From the NCBI GenBank assembly GCA_017460885.1, contig JAFUAB010000046.1, positions 62,001 to 126,000 on the forward strand: a stretch of 64,000 nucleotides of DNA, in the 5' to 3' direction. Made by a program: the position numbers and the translations under genes. This DNA comes from Lachnospiraceae bacterium. Lineage in GTDB: Bacteria > Bacillota > Clostridia > Lachnospirales > Lachnospiraceae. The notes beneath the pieces were generated by a model. The model ran no database searches. It worked only from the letters and a program-made list of their open reading frames with translations, and was not told where the DNA came from. Positions 17,950 through 24,656 of the stretch are shown piece after piece (positions within the stretch are counted from its first letter, which is position 1; every line of letters begins with the position of its first letter).

Positions 17950-18736
17950 GAATAAAGCTGATAAAACCGACAAGACTCTTTTGCAGATTCAGCCTGTACA
18001 TACATCGCGTGACCTGTGGAGCAGGTTTGCCGAGGATGAGGGGCTGAGTTACGAAGTGCTGGAATTATCCGTTGCGCCCGCTCTCAATGAGAGCGGGCTT
18101 TTTGAGCAGACCAGGGAATGGTACAGGGCAAGCGGAAGAGCAGGCTCCCTGCACGGGAATTTTATTGATGTGAATCCGGCAAGCGGTGACATCAGGTACA
18201 GGGAGCTTTCCAGAGCCAGGTGCAGGGATAGCTGTGAGACGGCACTCTATGTGGGCGCGGAAAATGTTGTTTTTCACTGCAGCTGTTTTCCCTTTCTCAG
18301 AGGAGGATATCTCGAGTGGTGGGCAGCGCTGTGCGCGGAATTTTATGAGGAGCTTGTCGAGCAGTACGATCTGAATATTTTTATCGAGAACAGTCCCGAT
18401 ATCGATCCGGGTCCCATCAAGGCGCTGATGGAGGTCATAAGCAACAAACGTATTGGTGTCTGTCTGGATCTGGGACATGTCAATTATTCACACACACCTC
18501 TGGCCGGTTGGTTTGACAAGCTTGGAGACAGGATCGGATACATACATCTTTCCGACAATATGGGAACGTATGACGATCATATGACATTGGGAACCGGTAC
18601 CGTTGACTGGGCGGAGGCTGACAGACTCTGGAGGTCACTCGGTAAACGAACCCCGTTTACACTTGAGGTCGGAAACCTTGAGAGTGTTAAGACTTCGGTG
18701 GATTTTTTAAGATCCGGCGGTTACTTTGGCTTCTGA
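17927..18736 (+). CDS. Sugar phosphate isomerase/epimerase-like TIM barrel protein
   Basis: About 269 residues of the xylose-isomerase-like / AP endonuclease 2 TIM-barrel superfamily. Metal-site motifs are visible: GSLHGNFID, VVFHCSCF, NIFIENSPD (E), GVCLDLGHVNYS (D and H), GYIHLSDNMG (H and D) and FTLEVGN (E). Substrate is unknown. Start is either ATG 17927 (GGAAAGGG 9 bases before) or ATG 17942; both overlap the end of the preceding gene, so the two are translationally coupled. A 74-base gap separates it from the cyclase gene. Its place between a cNMP receptor and a cyclase gives no clear metabolic hint. Confidence 0.8.
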   Translation: MWQSSMIENKADKTDKTLLQIQPVHTSRDLWSRFAEDEGLSYEVLELSVAPALNESGLFEQTREWYRASGRAGSLHGNFIDVNPASGDIRYRELSRARCRDSCETALYVGAENVVFHCSCFPFLRGGYLEWWAALCAEFYEELVEQYDLNIFIENSPDIDPGPIKALMEVISNKRIGVCLDLGHVNYSHTPLAGWFDKLGDRIGYIHLSDNMGTYDDHMTLGTGTVDWAEADRLWRSLGKRTPFTLEVGNLESVKTSVDFLRSGGYFGF

Positions 18737-18810
18737 GATACAGTTGATCAAACCGGCCTTTCACAGGTAATCGGATTTCCCAAAACGACAGGGCAACATG
18801 GAGGAACGAT

Positions 18811-20217
18811 ATGTATACATTGAAGGATCCGTATCAGGTTTTTCGCGAAAATATAGCCTCAAATATGACCGAGGGAGTAATGATCATCGGTTTTGACGGC
18901 ATTATCAGATATGTAAATTTTGCGGCATGCAAGATCCTGGGCTTTAAGGAAAGTGATCTTGATGGTCAGAATTTCGGTCCGATTTTTATTGAGGATCCAA
19001 TAAATGATGCTTTCTCACAGATGCTTTTGGATGCAATATATGATAACAGCGTTTCTCATAAGGCAATAGTTCCTTATCACCTGGGTGAAAGGATACTGTA
19101 TCTGAGAGTGGTATCCTCTTTTATAATGGCAGACAATCTGGAAAAGACAGATGTTATCCTCGTGATAAGCGATCTGAGCGAGCTTATGGAGCTGAGGGAT
19201 TCCGTCAGGTCCATGGAAAAGATAAAAGCACTGAATGATCAGCTTGAAATGCGAAATAAGCTGATCAGCGAGACCTTCGGAAGGTTTCTGTCAGATGATA
19301 TCGTGAGACATCTGCTGGATACACCCGAGGGACTTAAACTTGGCGGCACGAAGAAAAACCTGACCATTATGATGAGCGATCTAAGGGGCTTTACTGCCAT
19401 GAGTGAGAGAATGGATGCCACCGAGCTGGTATCGATGCTCAATCATTATCTTGGGGAAATGACCGATGTGATACAGGCCAATAAAGGTACGATAATAGAA
19501 TTTATCGGTGACGGTATAATGGCGCTGTTCGGTGCGCCCGAGGATTCCCCGACCCATGCGGGGGATGCGGTAGCTGCTGCGCTGGGAATGCAGGCCAGAA
19601 TGGACAAGGTCAACAAATGGAATAAGAAACACGGCTTTCCCGCTCTGGAGATGGGGATCGGACTGAATACCGGTGAGGTGATAGTTGGAAATATCGGTTC
19701 TCAGAAGAGGACAAAGTACGGAGTTGTGGGAAGCCATGTCAATCTGTGCGGACGGATCGAAAGCTATACGGTGGGAGGACAGGTGCTTATCGCGCCTTCC
19801 ACAAGAGAGCTTATCGATACCGAATTGGAGATAGAAAAGGAGATGACGGTATACCCGAAAGGAGCTGTCGGGGAGATGATCCTTTCTCAGGTGACGGGTA
19901 TAGGCGCACCCTACAATATCCACGTAAAGGTGAGCCAGAATGTTCCGGTTCAGCTGGATAAACCGATCCCGGTTTCCTTCGTCAGGATAGACGGGAAGCA
20001 TGGAACCGAAAAGCTGCTTTACGGTGGGATAACGGCGGTATCCAACGGAGGAGCGATCCTTGAAACGGGCACGGAATTTGATGTATATGACAATATACAG
20101 ATCAACGCCGGCGGAAAGCTTTTCTGTAAGATAATGGACAGGAAGGATGACAGCTATACACTGCAGTATACTTCTGTTCCCGCAGGGTATGCGTCATGGT
20201 TGAAGGAATTTAAGTAA
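18811..20217 (+). CDS. PAS domain-containing class III adenylate/guanylate cyclase
   Basis: 468 residues: PAS domain (about 10-120), helical linker, class III cyclase domain (about 180-365) and a C-terminal beta-rich part with GGITAVSNGGAIL that looks PilZ-like (tentative). Metal aspartates D190 (MSDLRGF) and D234 (FIGDG) and the transition-state N311 and R315 are present. The purine-specifying positions read E230 (in EFIGD) and G304 (in KYGVVG), instead of K plus D/T for adenylate cyclases or E plus C for guanylate cyclases. So it should be catalytically able but of uncertain nucleotide choice. No membrane segment. Likely partner: the double cNMP-binding protein upstream. Ribosome binding site GGAGGAACG. 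Confidence 0.88.
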   Translation: MYTLKDPYQVFRENIASNMTEGVMIIGFDGIIRYVNFAACKILGFKESDLDGQNFGPIFIEDPINDAFSQMLLDAIYDNSVSHKAIVPYHLGERILYLRVVSSFIMADNLEKTDVILVISDLSELMELRDSVRSMEKIKALNDQLEMRNKLISETFGRFLSDDIVRHLLDTPEGLKLGGTKKNLTIMMSDLRGFTAMSERMDATELVSMLNHYLGEMTDVIQANKGTIIEFIGDGIMALFGAPEDSPTHAGDAVAAALGMQARMDKVNKWNKKHGFPALEMGIGLNTGEVIVGNIGSQKRTKYGVVGSHVNLCGRIESYTVGGQVLIAPSTRELIDTELEIEKEMTVYPKGAVGEMILSQVTGIGAPYNIHVKVSQNVPVQLDKPIPVSFVRIDGKHGTEKLLYGGITAVSNGGAILETGTEFDVYDNIQINAGGKLFCKIMDRKDDSYTLQYTSVPAGYASWLKEFK

Positions 20218-20232
20218 GGGGCAGTGGGAAAG

Positions 20233-20373
20233 ATGAAATCCTTCAAGAAAATTATATTGACAAGTATTCGCCGGCATATTCAATCCGCATTTCCGAGCAT
20301 AATTTCGGAGAGGTTGACGGAATCCGATCTATACCTCTGTATGCCGTGTGGTGTATGTGATCATATCATTTGA
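20233..20373 (+). CDS. Possible small ORF (46 aa)
   Basis: An ATG-initiated frame of 46 codons in the 170-base gap between the cyclase and the amidase, with a weak GGGAAAG before it. The product is basic at the start and has three cysteines near the end (LCMPCGVCDH). I do not recognise it, and it may be chance. Confidence 0.2.
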   Translation: MKSFKKIILTSIRRHIQSAFPSIISERLTESDLYLCMPCGVCDHII

Positions 20374-20387
20374 TGCAATAGTCGAAT

Positions 20388-21377
20388 ATGAAAAGAAGCA
20401 AGGTTACAGATAGCATATATTATTTTGTACTGATGCTGGGTGTTATGATGTTGAGCGGATGTGCCAACAATAGCGTTGTTTCATCTGATGCTTTGGATAC
20501 CGTATCTGAGATTACGGCCCTGATGTCAGAAACCCAGACAGACTCGAAACAGGATTCCGGTAACGAGAATGATGCAAATATACACATTGATGATTTAGAT
20601 GCCCCCGTAGATTCTGAAGAATACTTAAACACCGGATCCGTAGATAACCGGGAATCTGAGATAGAGGAATCTGCCAATGAAGCAGAAATAAAGGTTTCGG
20701 TCAACGATACGGTAGAGACAGCATCAACGAATTCAGGAGAGGATCTTTCCGGAAGACTTATTGTTATAGATGCCGGTCATCAGGCAAAAGGCAACTCTGA
20801 AAAGGAACCCGTTGCTCCGGGCTCATCGGAAATGAAAGCGAAGGTGACCGGAGGTACAAGCGGCGTATCTACCGGAAAATCAGAGTTCCAGTTGAATCTT
20901 GAGGTTTCGCTTAGACTACAGCAGGAGCTTACTGCCAGAGGTTATGAAGTTATAATGGTGCGCACGACTAATGATGTGAATATCAGTAACAGTGAACGCG
21001 CCATGATCGCAAACAATGCAAATGCCGATGCTTTTATCAGGATCCATGCCAACGGATCGACTAACGCTTCAGCAAACGGTATGATGACCATTTGTCAAAC
21101 CAGGTCAAATCCGTACTGCGGAAATCTCTACGAGCAGAGCAGGAAGCTTTCTGCTTGTGTGCTGGATGCCATGGTAGCGGCCACCGGAGCCAAAAAGGAA
21201 TATGTTTGGGAGACCGATACGATGAGTGGGATAAACTGGTGTACGGTTCCGGTCACAATAGTAGAAATGGGATATATGACCAACGCCGCGGAAGATCAGT
21301 TGATGTCAACTGAGGAGTATCAGGTAAAGTTGGCAAAGGGTATGGCCGATGGAATAGATGATTATTTCAGTAATTAG
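20388..21377 (+). CDS. N-acetylmuramoyl-L-alanine amidase (Amidase_3), lipoprotein
   Basis: 329 residues. The N-terminus is a lipoprotein signal: a basic start, a hydrophobic core, then LSGC (lipobox, Cys at about 25). An acidic, low-complexity spacer (about 30-120) follows. The catalytic domain has all four expected zinc and catalytic residues: H131 (IDAGH), E166 (KSEFQLN), H220 (IHAN) and E293 (VEMGYMTN). It cleaves the amide between MurNAc and the stem peptide at the outer face of the membrane. It ends just before a MITE-like element. Compare the inactive homologue at 41008-42150. Confidence 0.93.
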   Translation: MKRSKVTDSIYYFVLMLGVMMLSGCANNSVVSSDALDTVSEITALMSETQTDSKQDSGNENDANIHIDDLDAPVDSEEYLNTGSVDNRESEIEESANEAEIKVSVNDTVETASTNSGEDLSGRLIVIDAGHQAKGNSEKEPVAPGSSEMKAKVTGGTSGVSTGKSEFQLNLEVSLRLQQELTARGYEVIMVRTTNDVNISNSERAMIANNANADAFIRIHANGSTNASANGMMTICQTRSNPYCGNLYEQSRKLSACVLDAMVAATGAKKEYVWETDTMSGINWCTVPVTIVEMGYMTNAAEDQLMSTEEYQVKLAKGMADGIDDYFSN

Positions 21378-21396
21378 CGTTAAGGATAAGATAGGA

Positions 21397-21622
21397 TTGT
21401 TACTATTCACAGCTAATTTAAGGTAAAAAGGAAAGCCACGGCGGATACCGTGGCTTTTGCATTCAAAGCAGGCGAAGTCAAGCTTCGCGTAATACTTCCG
21501 CAAGGGTATAATTCATGGTATCAAAAATCTGACTTTTTTGGCATTCGAGCAAGGCGAAAATCGTCACGTGTTATTGGACAGAGAAGCAAGCATTCTGTTG
21601 ATTAGGCTGTGAATAGTAACAA
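21397..21622. mobile_element. MITE-like element with 17-bp terminal inverted repeats
   Basis: TTGTTACTATTCACAGC (21397-21413) and its exact reverse complement (21606-21622) bound a 226-bp non-coding segment. Inside lies a 10-bp-stem hairpin (21432-21457). No transposase is encoded. The flanking bases do not show an obvious target duplication. It starts 20 bases after the amidase stop. Confidence 0.6.
21432..21457 (+). terminator. Hairpin acting as probable terminator of the amidase gene
   Basis: AAAGCCACGG and CCGTGGCTTT form a 10-bp stem with a 6-base loop; the stem end supplies TTTT. It lies within the MITE-like element 55 bases after the amidase stop. Confidence 0.6.
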
Positions 21623-21685
21623 CAGAACAAACATTCGATCATACAGTCCGTTTTATGGGACACATAGCATGCGTATACTGTTATC

Positions 21686-21724
21686 ATAAGGAACCGGACC
21701 CAACCGGGTTCGGGTGATCCTTAT
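21686..21724. other. Strong two-tier hairpin upstream of the accessory ORFs
   Basis: ATAAGGA pairs with TCCTTAT around an inner stem CCGGACCC/GGGTTCGG (one G-T) with an AACC loop. It lies 40 bases before the ATG at 21764 and could be a leader RNA structure or operator. Confidence 0.5.
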
Positions 21725-21763
21725 AAAGAAGGTAGGTCTTTTAAAGAAACGGAGGGTATAAGT

Positions 21764-22111
21764 ATGAGCGATACAAGGTGCAGAGAGTGGATGGAAGAGA
21801 ACAGCTGCCACAGCATAGGCAGGGCAAAGGAACGTGCAGGACTAAGCCGGAAGAAGGCCGAGAAGATGATGAACCTTGCAAGGGAGAGAGGGATCGGATT
21901 TGAGGACTGCCGTTGGTCTCTCGACAGGACGTTCCTTCTTAACAGGACAAACGATGTTGCGGTAGCACTTGCTTTTAACGGATACTGCTTCATCTTTAGA
22001 AGGGGAACGGCGGAGTGCATAACCATGTACCAGCTTCCAAACCACTTTGGAAAGAAGAAAACGTTCTACGGAAGCAACAGGGCTTATGGTTATCAGGAAG
22101 CGTATGCATAG
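21764..22111 (+). CDS. Hypothetical protein (115 aa), accessory region
   Basis: A basic protein with a helical N-terminal part (RAKERAGLSRKKAEKMMNLA looks like a helix-turn-helix-sized unit) and a beta-rich C-terminal part (ALAFNGYCFIFRRGTAECITM, PNHFGKKKTFY). I do not recognise the family. It has a strong GGAGGG ribosome binding site 8 bases before the ATG, and the next small ORF follows 10 bases after its stop, so it is probably expressed. It is flanked by a MITE-like element and decayed genes, pointing to a mobile origin. DNA binding is speculation. Confidence 0.6.
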   Translation: MSDTRCREWMEENSCHSIGRAKERAGLSRKKAEKMMNLARERGIGFEDCRWSLDRTFLLNRTNDVAVALAFNGYCFIFRRGTAECITMYQLPNHFGKKKTFYGSNRAYGYQEAYA

Positions 22112-22121
22112 GAGGGAGATC

Positions 22122-22286
22122 ATGGAAAACAGAGAATCGGCATTAACTTCGGAAGCCATGGAAAAGATGCAGAGGGCATATGAGGCAGCATACGGAGACT
22201 ACCTTTCTCCGGAAGAGGAGGAGTCCTTCTACAGAAATCTGGAGGAACGGGAGAACAGGTCTAATGAGAGGGGAGACGACAAATGA
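22122..22286 (+). CDS. Small acidic protein (54 aa)
   Basis: MENRESALTSEAMEKMQRAY and onward: a highly charged, helical 54-residue protein that I do not recognise. A GGAGGGAG ribosome binding site lies 4-8 bases before the ATG at 22122, and the gene follows the 115-aa ORF by 10 bases, so the two are probably one operon. Its stop overlaps (ATGA) the start of a small broken ORF at 22283. Confidence 0.55.
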   Translation: MENRESALTSEAMEKMQRAYEAAYGDYLSPEEEESFYRNLEERENRSNERGDDK

Positions 22287-22423
22287 AACCGACATTCTTG
22301 AAGGGGGCTTCACATACCATTATAATTTAAGGATGATTATCTGCGGGAAGTAGTTCGCATGAACAGGATGAGGACGAGGCATATGATGCAGCTGAGGATT
22401 ATTGGAGAGATCACCATAGATAA
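22283..22423 (+). pseudogene. Decayed small ORF with frameshifts
   Basis: The ATG overlapping the previous stop opens a frame that ends after 15 codons. Continuous coding-like text appears only when the frame is changed, first at the G-run near 22291-22296 (giving GFTYHYNL), then again (DDYLREVVR), and finally a third frame ends DEDEAYDAAEDYWRDHHR before TAA at 22421. I read this as a small gene of about 45 codons broken by two or more indels. The alternative is that none of it was coding. Confidence 0.4.
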
Positions 22424-22434
22424 GGAGGAAGGCC

Positions 22435-22692
22435 ATGGCCAACAATGACAGGAAACTTGATTCATGGAATGCACCTTTTGATCTTAACCGTGATGGCAAA
22501 ATGAGCCCGGAAGAAAAAGCATTGCGGGATTACACGATCATGAACACGTTCTTCGATGATGATGATAACTCCGGCGGCGGAGGAGGCGGCGGTTGCCTGA
22601 TTCCGTTTGTCGTCATGGCTGGATTGGGCGGTTCTGCCATAGCCGGACTCATCTACGGCGCATCACAGCTGATAATGCAGTTGAAAGCATAG
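22435..22692 (+). CDS. Small EF-hand-like protein with C-terminal membrane helix (85 aa)
   Basis: 85 residues. DLNRDGKMSPEE has the spacing of an EF-hand calcium loop (D-x-N-x-D-G-x5-E), followed by an acidic stretch, a run of seven glycines and a single hydrophobic helix (CLIPFVVMAGLGGSAIAGLI) near the C-terminus. This suggests a tail-anchored protein with a possible metal-binding loop; function unknown. A GGAGGAAGG ribosome binding site lies 6 bases before the ATG. It is the most intact gene of this accessory stretch. Confidence 0.65.
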   Translation: MANNDRKLDSWNAPFDLNRDGKMSPEEKALRDYTIMNTFFDDDDNSGGGGGGGCLIPFVVMAGLGGSAIAGLIYGASQLIMQLKA

Positions 22693-22712
22693 GAAGTCTA
22701 CAACAAACAGAT

Positions 22713-23531
22713 ATGGGAAAACAATCCATATTGCCGGACAGTTCCAAATGCAACAGCAGAAGCGACTCTATTTATATTTCTGCAGATTTGAACAGAACAC
22801 TAATGGTATAAGCATAAATGATGTTGTAGATCGACTTGTATCTGATGAAGGTGAATCGGCTGATGAAATAAACGGGAAACTGGCTTTACAGGGATATGGG
22901 GTTGGAAGCAGTGCCAGAAATGAGAGATATCAAGTTCATGAGGTTCTTATCCAAAAATTAATTTGTTAAGGAATCTAAGGAACAAAGAGCCTTATCAAAA
23001 GTCCTGCAAAAAAGTGAATTTGCTTTTAAGAAGATTCTGACCGCTGAACTGAATGGAAACAAATGTACCTATAAAATATCCGATTCTACTTCTAACATTG
23101 AGTATTTGGCTGCGATGGAAAAGAAACTTCTTGTGATTCGGAATTTTGAGGGAACTCCCGTCGCAACAATCCAAGCTGAAAAGCCTGATAAAAGTGGGAT
23201 ACTATCGAATGCAACCTACACACAGGTGCTGAAGATGTACATGGGGAACAATCTGTTCGGCGGTGTGATTGTTAATTATTCCAAGACGGAACGAACAGTT
23301 CGCGTCTCTACCGATCTGTGGAACCTCTGGTTTGCGACGAACGTCAGCACCTTTTCAGCAGACGGGGTGTTCAGATTTACTAAGTCGTCAGTAAAGACGG
23401 CCCACAAGAATCTTATAGAATTTAACGACGATTCACAGGGCATCGAAGTTTACCTCACTGTCATAGCCGTTCTCGAGGCGGTTCGGCTTAGTCCGCAGTT
23501 GTCAACAAAGCTTATTTCCTTTGAAAAGTGA
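22713..23531 (+). pseudogene. Frameshifted hypothetical gene (about 270 codons)
   Basis: Three reading-frame segments appear to be one broken gene. The first runs from ATG 22713 (MGKQSILPDSSK to ADLNRT), the second from about 22795 (NGISINDVVDRLVSDEGES to VHEVLIQK), and the third from about 22964 (FVKESKEQRALSKVLQKSEF to the stop at 23529-23531). Each segment ends at a stop codon that falls where the next begins, and amino acid composition is alike throughout. The long C-terminal part (from about 23106) is soluble and mixed alpha/beta. I do not recognise the family. The two breakpoints are near 22800 and 22960. Confidence 0.5.
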
Positions 23532-23572
23532 TCGATTACTTTGGACGGTTGGATAGATTAAAGGGTAGCGAA

Positions 23573-23704
23573 ATGAGGAAGAGGATTGCTAAAGCTGGAA
23601 TAGTGATGATTGTGAGCGTGCTGTCTGCTATTGCAGGGTTAGTTTCGTATGAATTTACAAAGGGAAACAGCGTAGTTAGGGAGACGCATAACGGTGATAA
23701 ATAG
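23573..23704 (+). CDS. Small single-pass membrane protein (43 aa)
   Basis: A 43-residue ORF beginning MRKRIAKAGIVMIVSVLSAI: basic start, then one hydrophobic segment (about 9-26), then a short polar tail. AAGGGTAG gives a modest ribosome binding site. It could also be a truncated secreted protein. It overlaps the GTG start of the next fragment. Confidence 0.35.
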   Translation: MRKRIAKAGIVMIVSVLSAIAGLVSYEFTKGNSVVRETHNGDK

Positions 23705-23894
23705 AGAAGACATGCTTGAACTGACAAGACGGATGACTCCGTCCAGGAACTGCTTTTCAAGGATAGCCGGAGCGTACATGGATGAGGAAGGATATGAAGA
23801 CGGAACCTTCAACATACACTTTGGCAATGATAACAGTTCGATTCTGTTACACCCTACGCCTCTTTCGCCTAATGGTATGGCAGCTGTCTTGTAA
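23694..23894 (+). pseudogene. Truncated DUF4317-like gene, cut by tRNA-derived sequence
   Basis: Starting at GTG 23694 (GGGAGA 9 bases upstream), the first 43 residues (INREDMLELTRRMTPSRNC, then RIAGAYMDEEGYEDGTFNIHF) fit the N-terminus of DUF4317 proteins, which are normally several hundred residues long. After about base 23823 the likeness stops: the DNA changes to a tRNA T-arm fragment (AACAG-TTCGATT-CTGTT at 23832-23848) and then an intact tRNA-Thr, and the frame merely runs on through these to TAA at 23892. So only the 5' end of the gene remains. Confidence 0.5.
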
Positions 23895-23930
23895 ACAGCA
23901 AAAATCTCAGTTCGACTCTGAGGAGAGGCT
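23858..23930 (+). tRNA. tRNA-Thr (anticodon TGT)
   Basis: Acceptor GCCTCTT pairs with GAGAGGC, anticodon stem GCTGT/ACAGC encloses CTTGTAA (anticodon TGT, Thr ACA), T-arm CTCAG-TTCGACT-CTGAG. Discriminator T. Directly upstream (23832-23848) is an orphan T-arm of another tRNA. It is 277 bases ahead of the main tRNA array. Confidence 0.88.
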
Positions 23931-24041
23931 CTGCAGGAATAAAAGGATAGGAAAGGACAGGAGACAATGGAAGACTAGCGGGGGCAGCACCCGTCGAGAC
24001 TGCTATATACAATTGATCCAAGATAAAGAAGAGGAAAGAAC

Positions 24042-24137
24042 ATGAAAACACTTTTAACAAGACGAATTTCACAGAGACGATCACAATCCAGTCAGCAGTG
24101 CTGGATTAGTCGTCGTGGAAAGGAACCATATGGGTAA
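24042..24137 (+). CDS. Possible basic micro-ORF (31 aa)
   Basis: MKTLLTRRISQRRSQSSQQC and 11 more residues, with GAGG 8 bases before the ATG. Very basic and serine-rich, not recognised. It lies between tRNA-Thr and the array; the rest of 23931-24169 shows nothing else I can name. Weak support. Confidence 0.25.
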   Translation: MKTLLTRRISQRRSQSSQQCWISRRGKEPYG

Positions 24138-24169
24138 AGTGCAGATCGGATCAATGCGGCTGTGAGCTG

Positions 24170-24205
24170 GGGATCATTGCGAGGTCTGCGATGATCCCTA
24201 TTTTT
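24170..24205 (+). terminator. Rho-independent terminator just upstream of the tRNA array
   Basis: GGGATCAT and ATGATCCC form an 8-bp stem extended inside by GC pairs, followed by TATTTTT. It ends 2 bases before the first tRNA-Ser gene, so transcription of the array either starts very near or must read through it. Confidence 0.65.
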
Positions 24206-24207
24206 AT

Positions 24208-24342
24208 GCTGTGCATCCGAATGGTGAGGAGCCTGTTTGCTAAACAGGTGAGCTTAACGGCTTTGTGGGTTCGAGGTCTCCGCTCCGCTCCGGTCGGTGC
24301 TGAACGGATGTCCACTGGACATCCAGCACCCCACGCACGGCG
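24208..24342 (+). tRNA. tRNA-Ser (anticodon GCT) with a 53-nt insertion in the T-loop
   Basis: Acceptor GCTGTGC pairs with GCACGGC (one G-T). Anticodon stem CCTGT/ACAGG encloses TTGCTAA (anticodon GCT). A long variable arm follows, then T-stem GTGGG. The T-loop begins TTCGAG (24270-24275), is interrupted by 53 bases (24276-24328), and resumes with C and CCCAC. Removing the insertion restores the 7-base loop TTCGAGC. One base seems missing around position 8 (no U8). It would be scored as a pseudogene unless the insert is removed or tolerated in RNA. CCA not encoded. Confidence 0.75.
24276..24328 (+). other. 53-nt hairpin insertion in tRNA-Ser(GCT) T-loop
   Basis: Begins GTCTCCGCTCCGCTCCGGTC, then GGTGCT-GAAC-GGATGTCC-ACT-GGACATCC-AGCACC, where the two inner 8-mers pair perfectly and GGTGCT pairs with AGCACC (its last two C bases belong to the tRNA). 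Same length and position as the insert at 24417-24469. Confidence 0.8.
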
Positions 24343-24347
24343 CTCAT

Positions 24348-24483
24348 GGTGAGTTGGCTCAATGGTACAGCAGCGGTTTCGAAAACCGCCATTCCGAATG
24401 GATATCCGGGTTCAAGGTCTCCGCTTCGCTACGGTCGGCGCTAAACGGACATCCACCGGATGTCCAGCGCCCCGGGCTCACCG
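24348..24483 (+). tRNA. tRNA-Ser (anticodon CGA) with a 53-nt insertion in the T-loop
   Basis: Acceptor GGTGAGT pairs with GCTCACC (one T-G), U8 present, D-stem GCT/AGC, anticodon stem GCGGT/ACCGC around TTCGAAA (anticodon CGA), variable arm CATT-CCG-AATG. T-stem CCGGG/CCCGG is split: TTCAAG (24411-24416), 53 inserted bases (24417-24469), then C. Without the insert the loop is TTCAAGC, a normal T-loop. Apart from the insertion it is a fully canonical class II serine tRNA. It begins 5 bases after the previous tRNA. Confidence 0.8.
24417..24469 (+). other. 53-nt hairpin insertion in tRNA-Ser(CGA) T-loop
   Basis: Begins GTCTCCGCTTCGCTACGGTC, then GGCGCT-AAAC-GGACATCC-ACC-GGATGTCC-AGCGCC. Both stems pair perfectly. 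Differences from the copy at 24276-24328 in the stems are compensatory: GGTGCT/AGCACC becomes GGCGCT/AGCGCC, and GGATGTCC/GGACATCC becomes GGACATCC/GGATGTCC. Confidence 0.8.
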
Positions 24484-24486
24484 TAT

Positions 24487-24574
24487 GACAGATTAACCCT
24501 AACTGGTAAGGGACAGGCTTTGAATACCTGCAGTAGCCGGAAACGGTGTCTGGGTTCGAGTCCCAGATCTGTCG
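24487..24574 (+). tRNA. tRNA-Ser (anticodon TGA)
   Basis: Acceptor GACAGAT/ATCTGTC, anticodon loop TTTGAAT (anticodon TGA) closed by CAGGC/ACCTG with a C-A mismatch next to the loop, variable arm CCG-GAAA-CGG, T-arm TGGG-TTCGAGT-CCCA. No T-loop insertion. Third serine tRNA in a row. Confidence 0.88.
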
Positions 24575-24579
24575 TTTAA

Positions 24580-24650
24580 AGGTCTTTGGTGTAGCGGTAG
24601 CACGGGGAGCTCCAACCTCCCAAGCGTGGGTTCGATCCCTACAGGACCTG
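24580..24650 (+). tRNA. tRNA-Trp (anticodon CCA)
   Basis: Acceptor AGGTCTT/AGGACCT, anticodon stem GGGAG/CTCCC around CTCCAAC (anticodon CCA), T-arm GTGGG-TTCGATC-CCTAC. Discriminator G as expected for tryptophan. Confidence 0.9.
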
Positions 24651-24656
24651 CTTGAT

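Noticed and set aside
20388-21377. A second inactive amidase
   Set aside because: All expected residues (H131, E166, H220, E293) are present, so this one should be active.
24276-24469. T-loop inserts as group I or group II introns
   Set aside because: 53 nt is far below the size of any self-splicing intron core, and neither P-element nor domain V features are visible.
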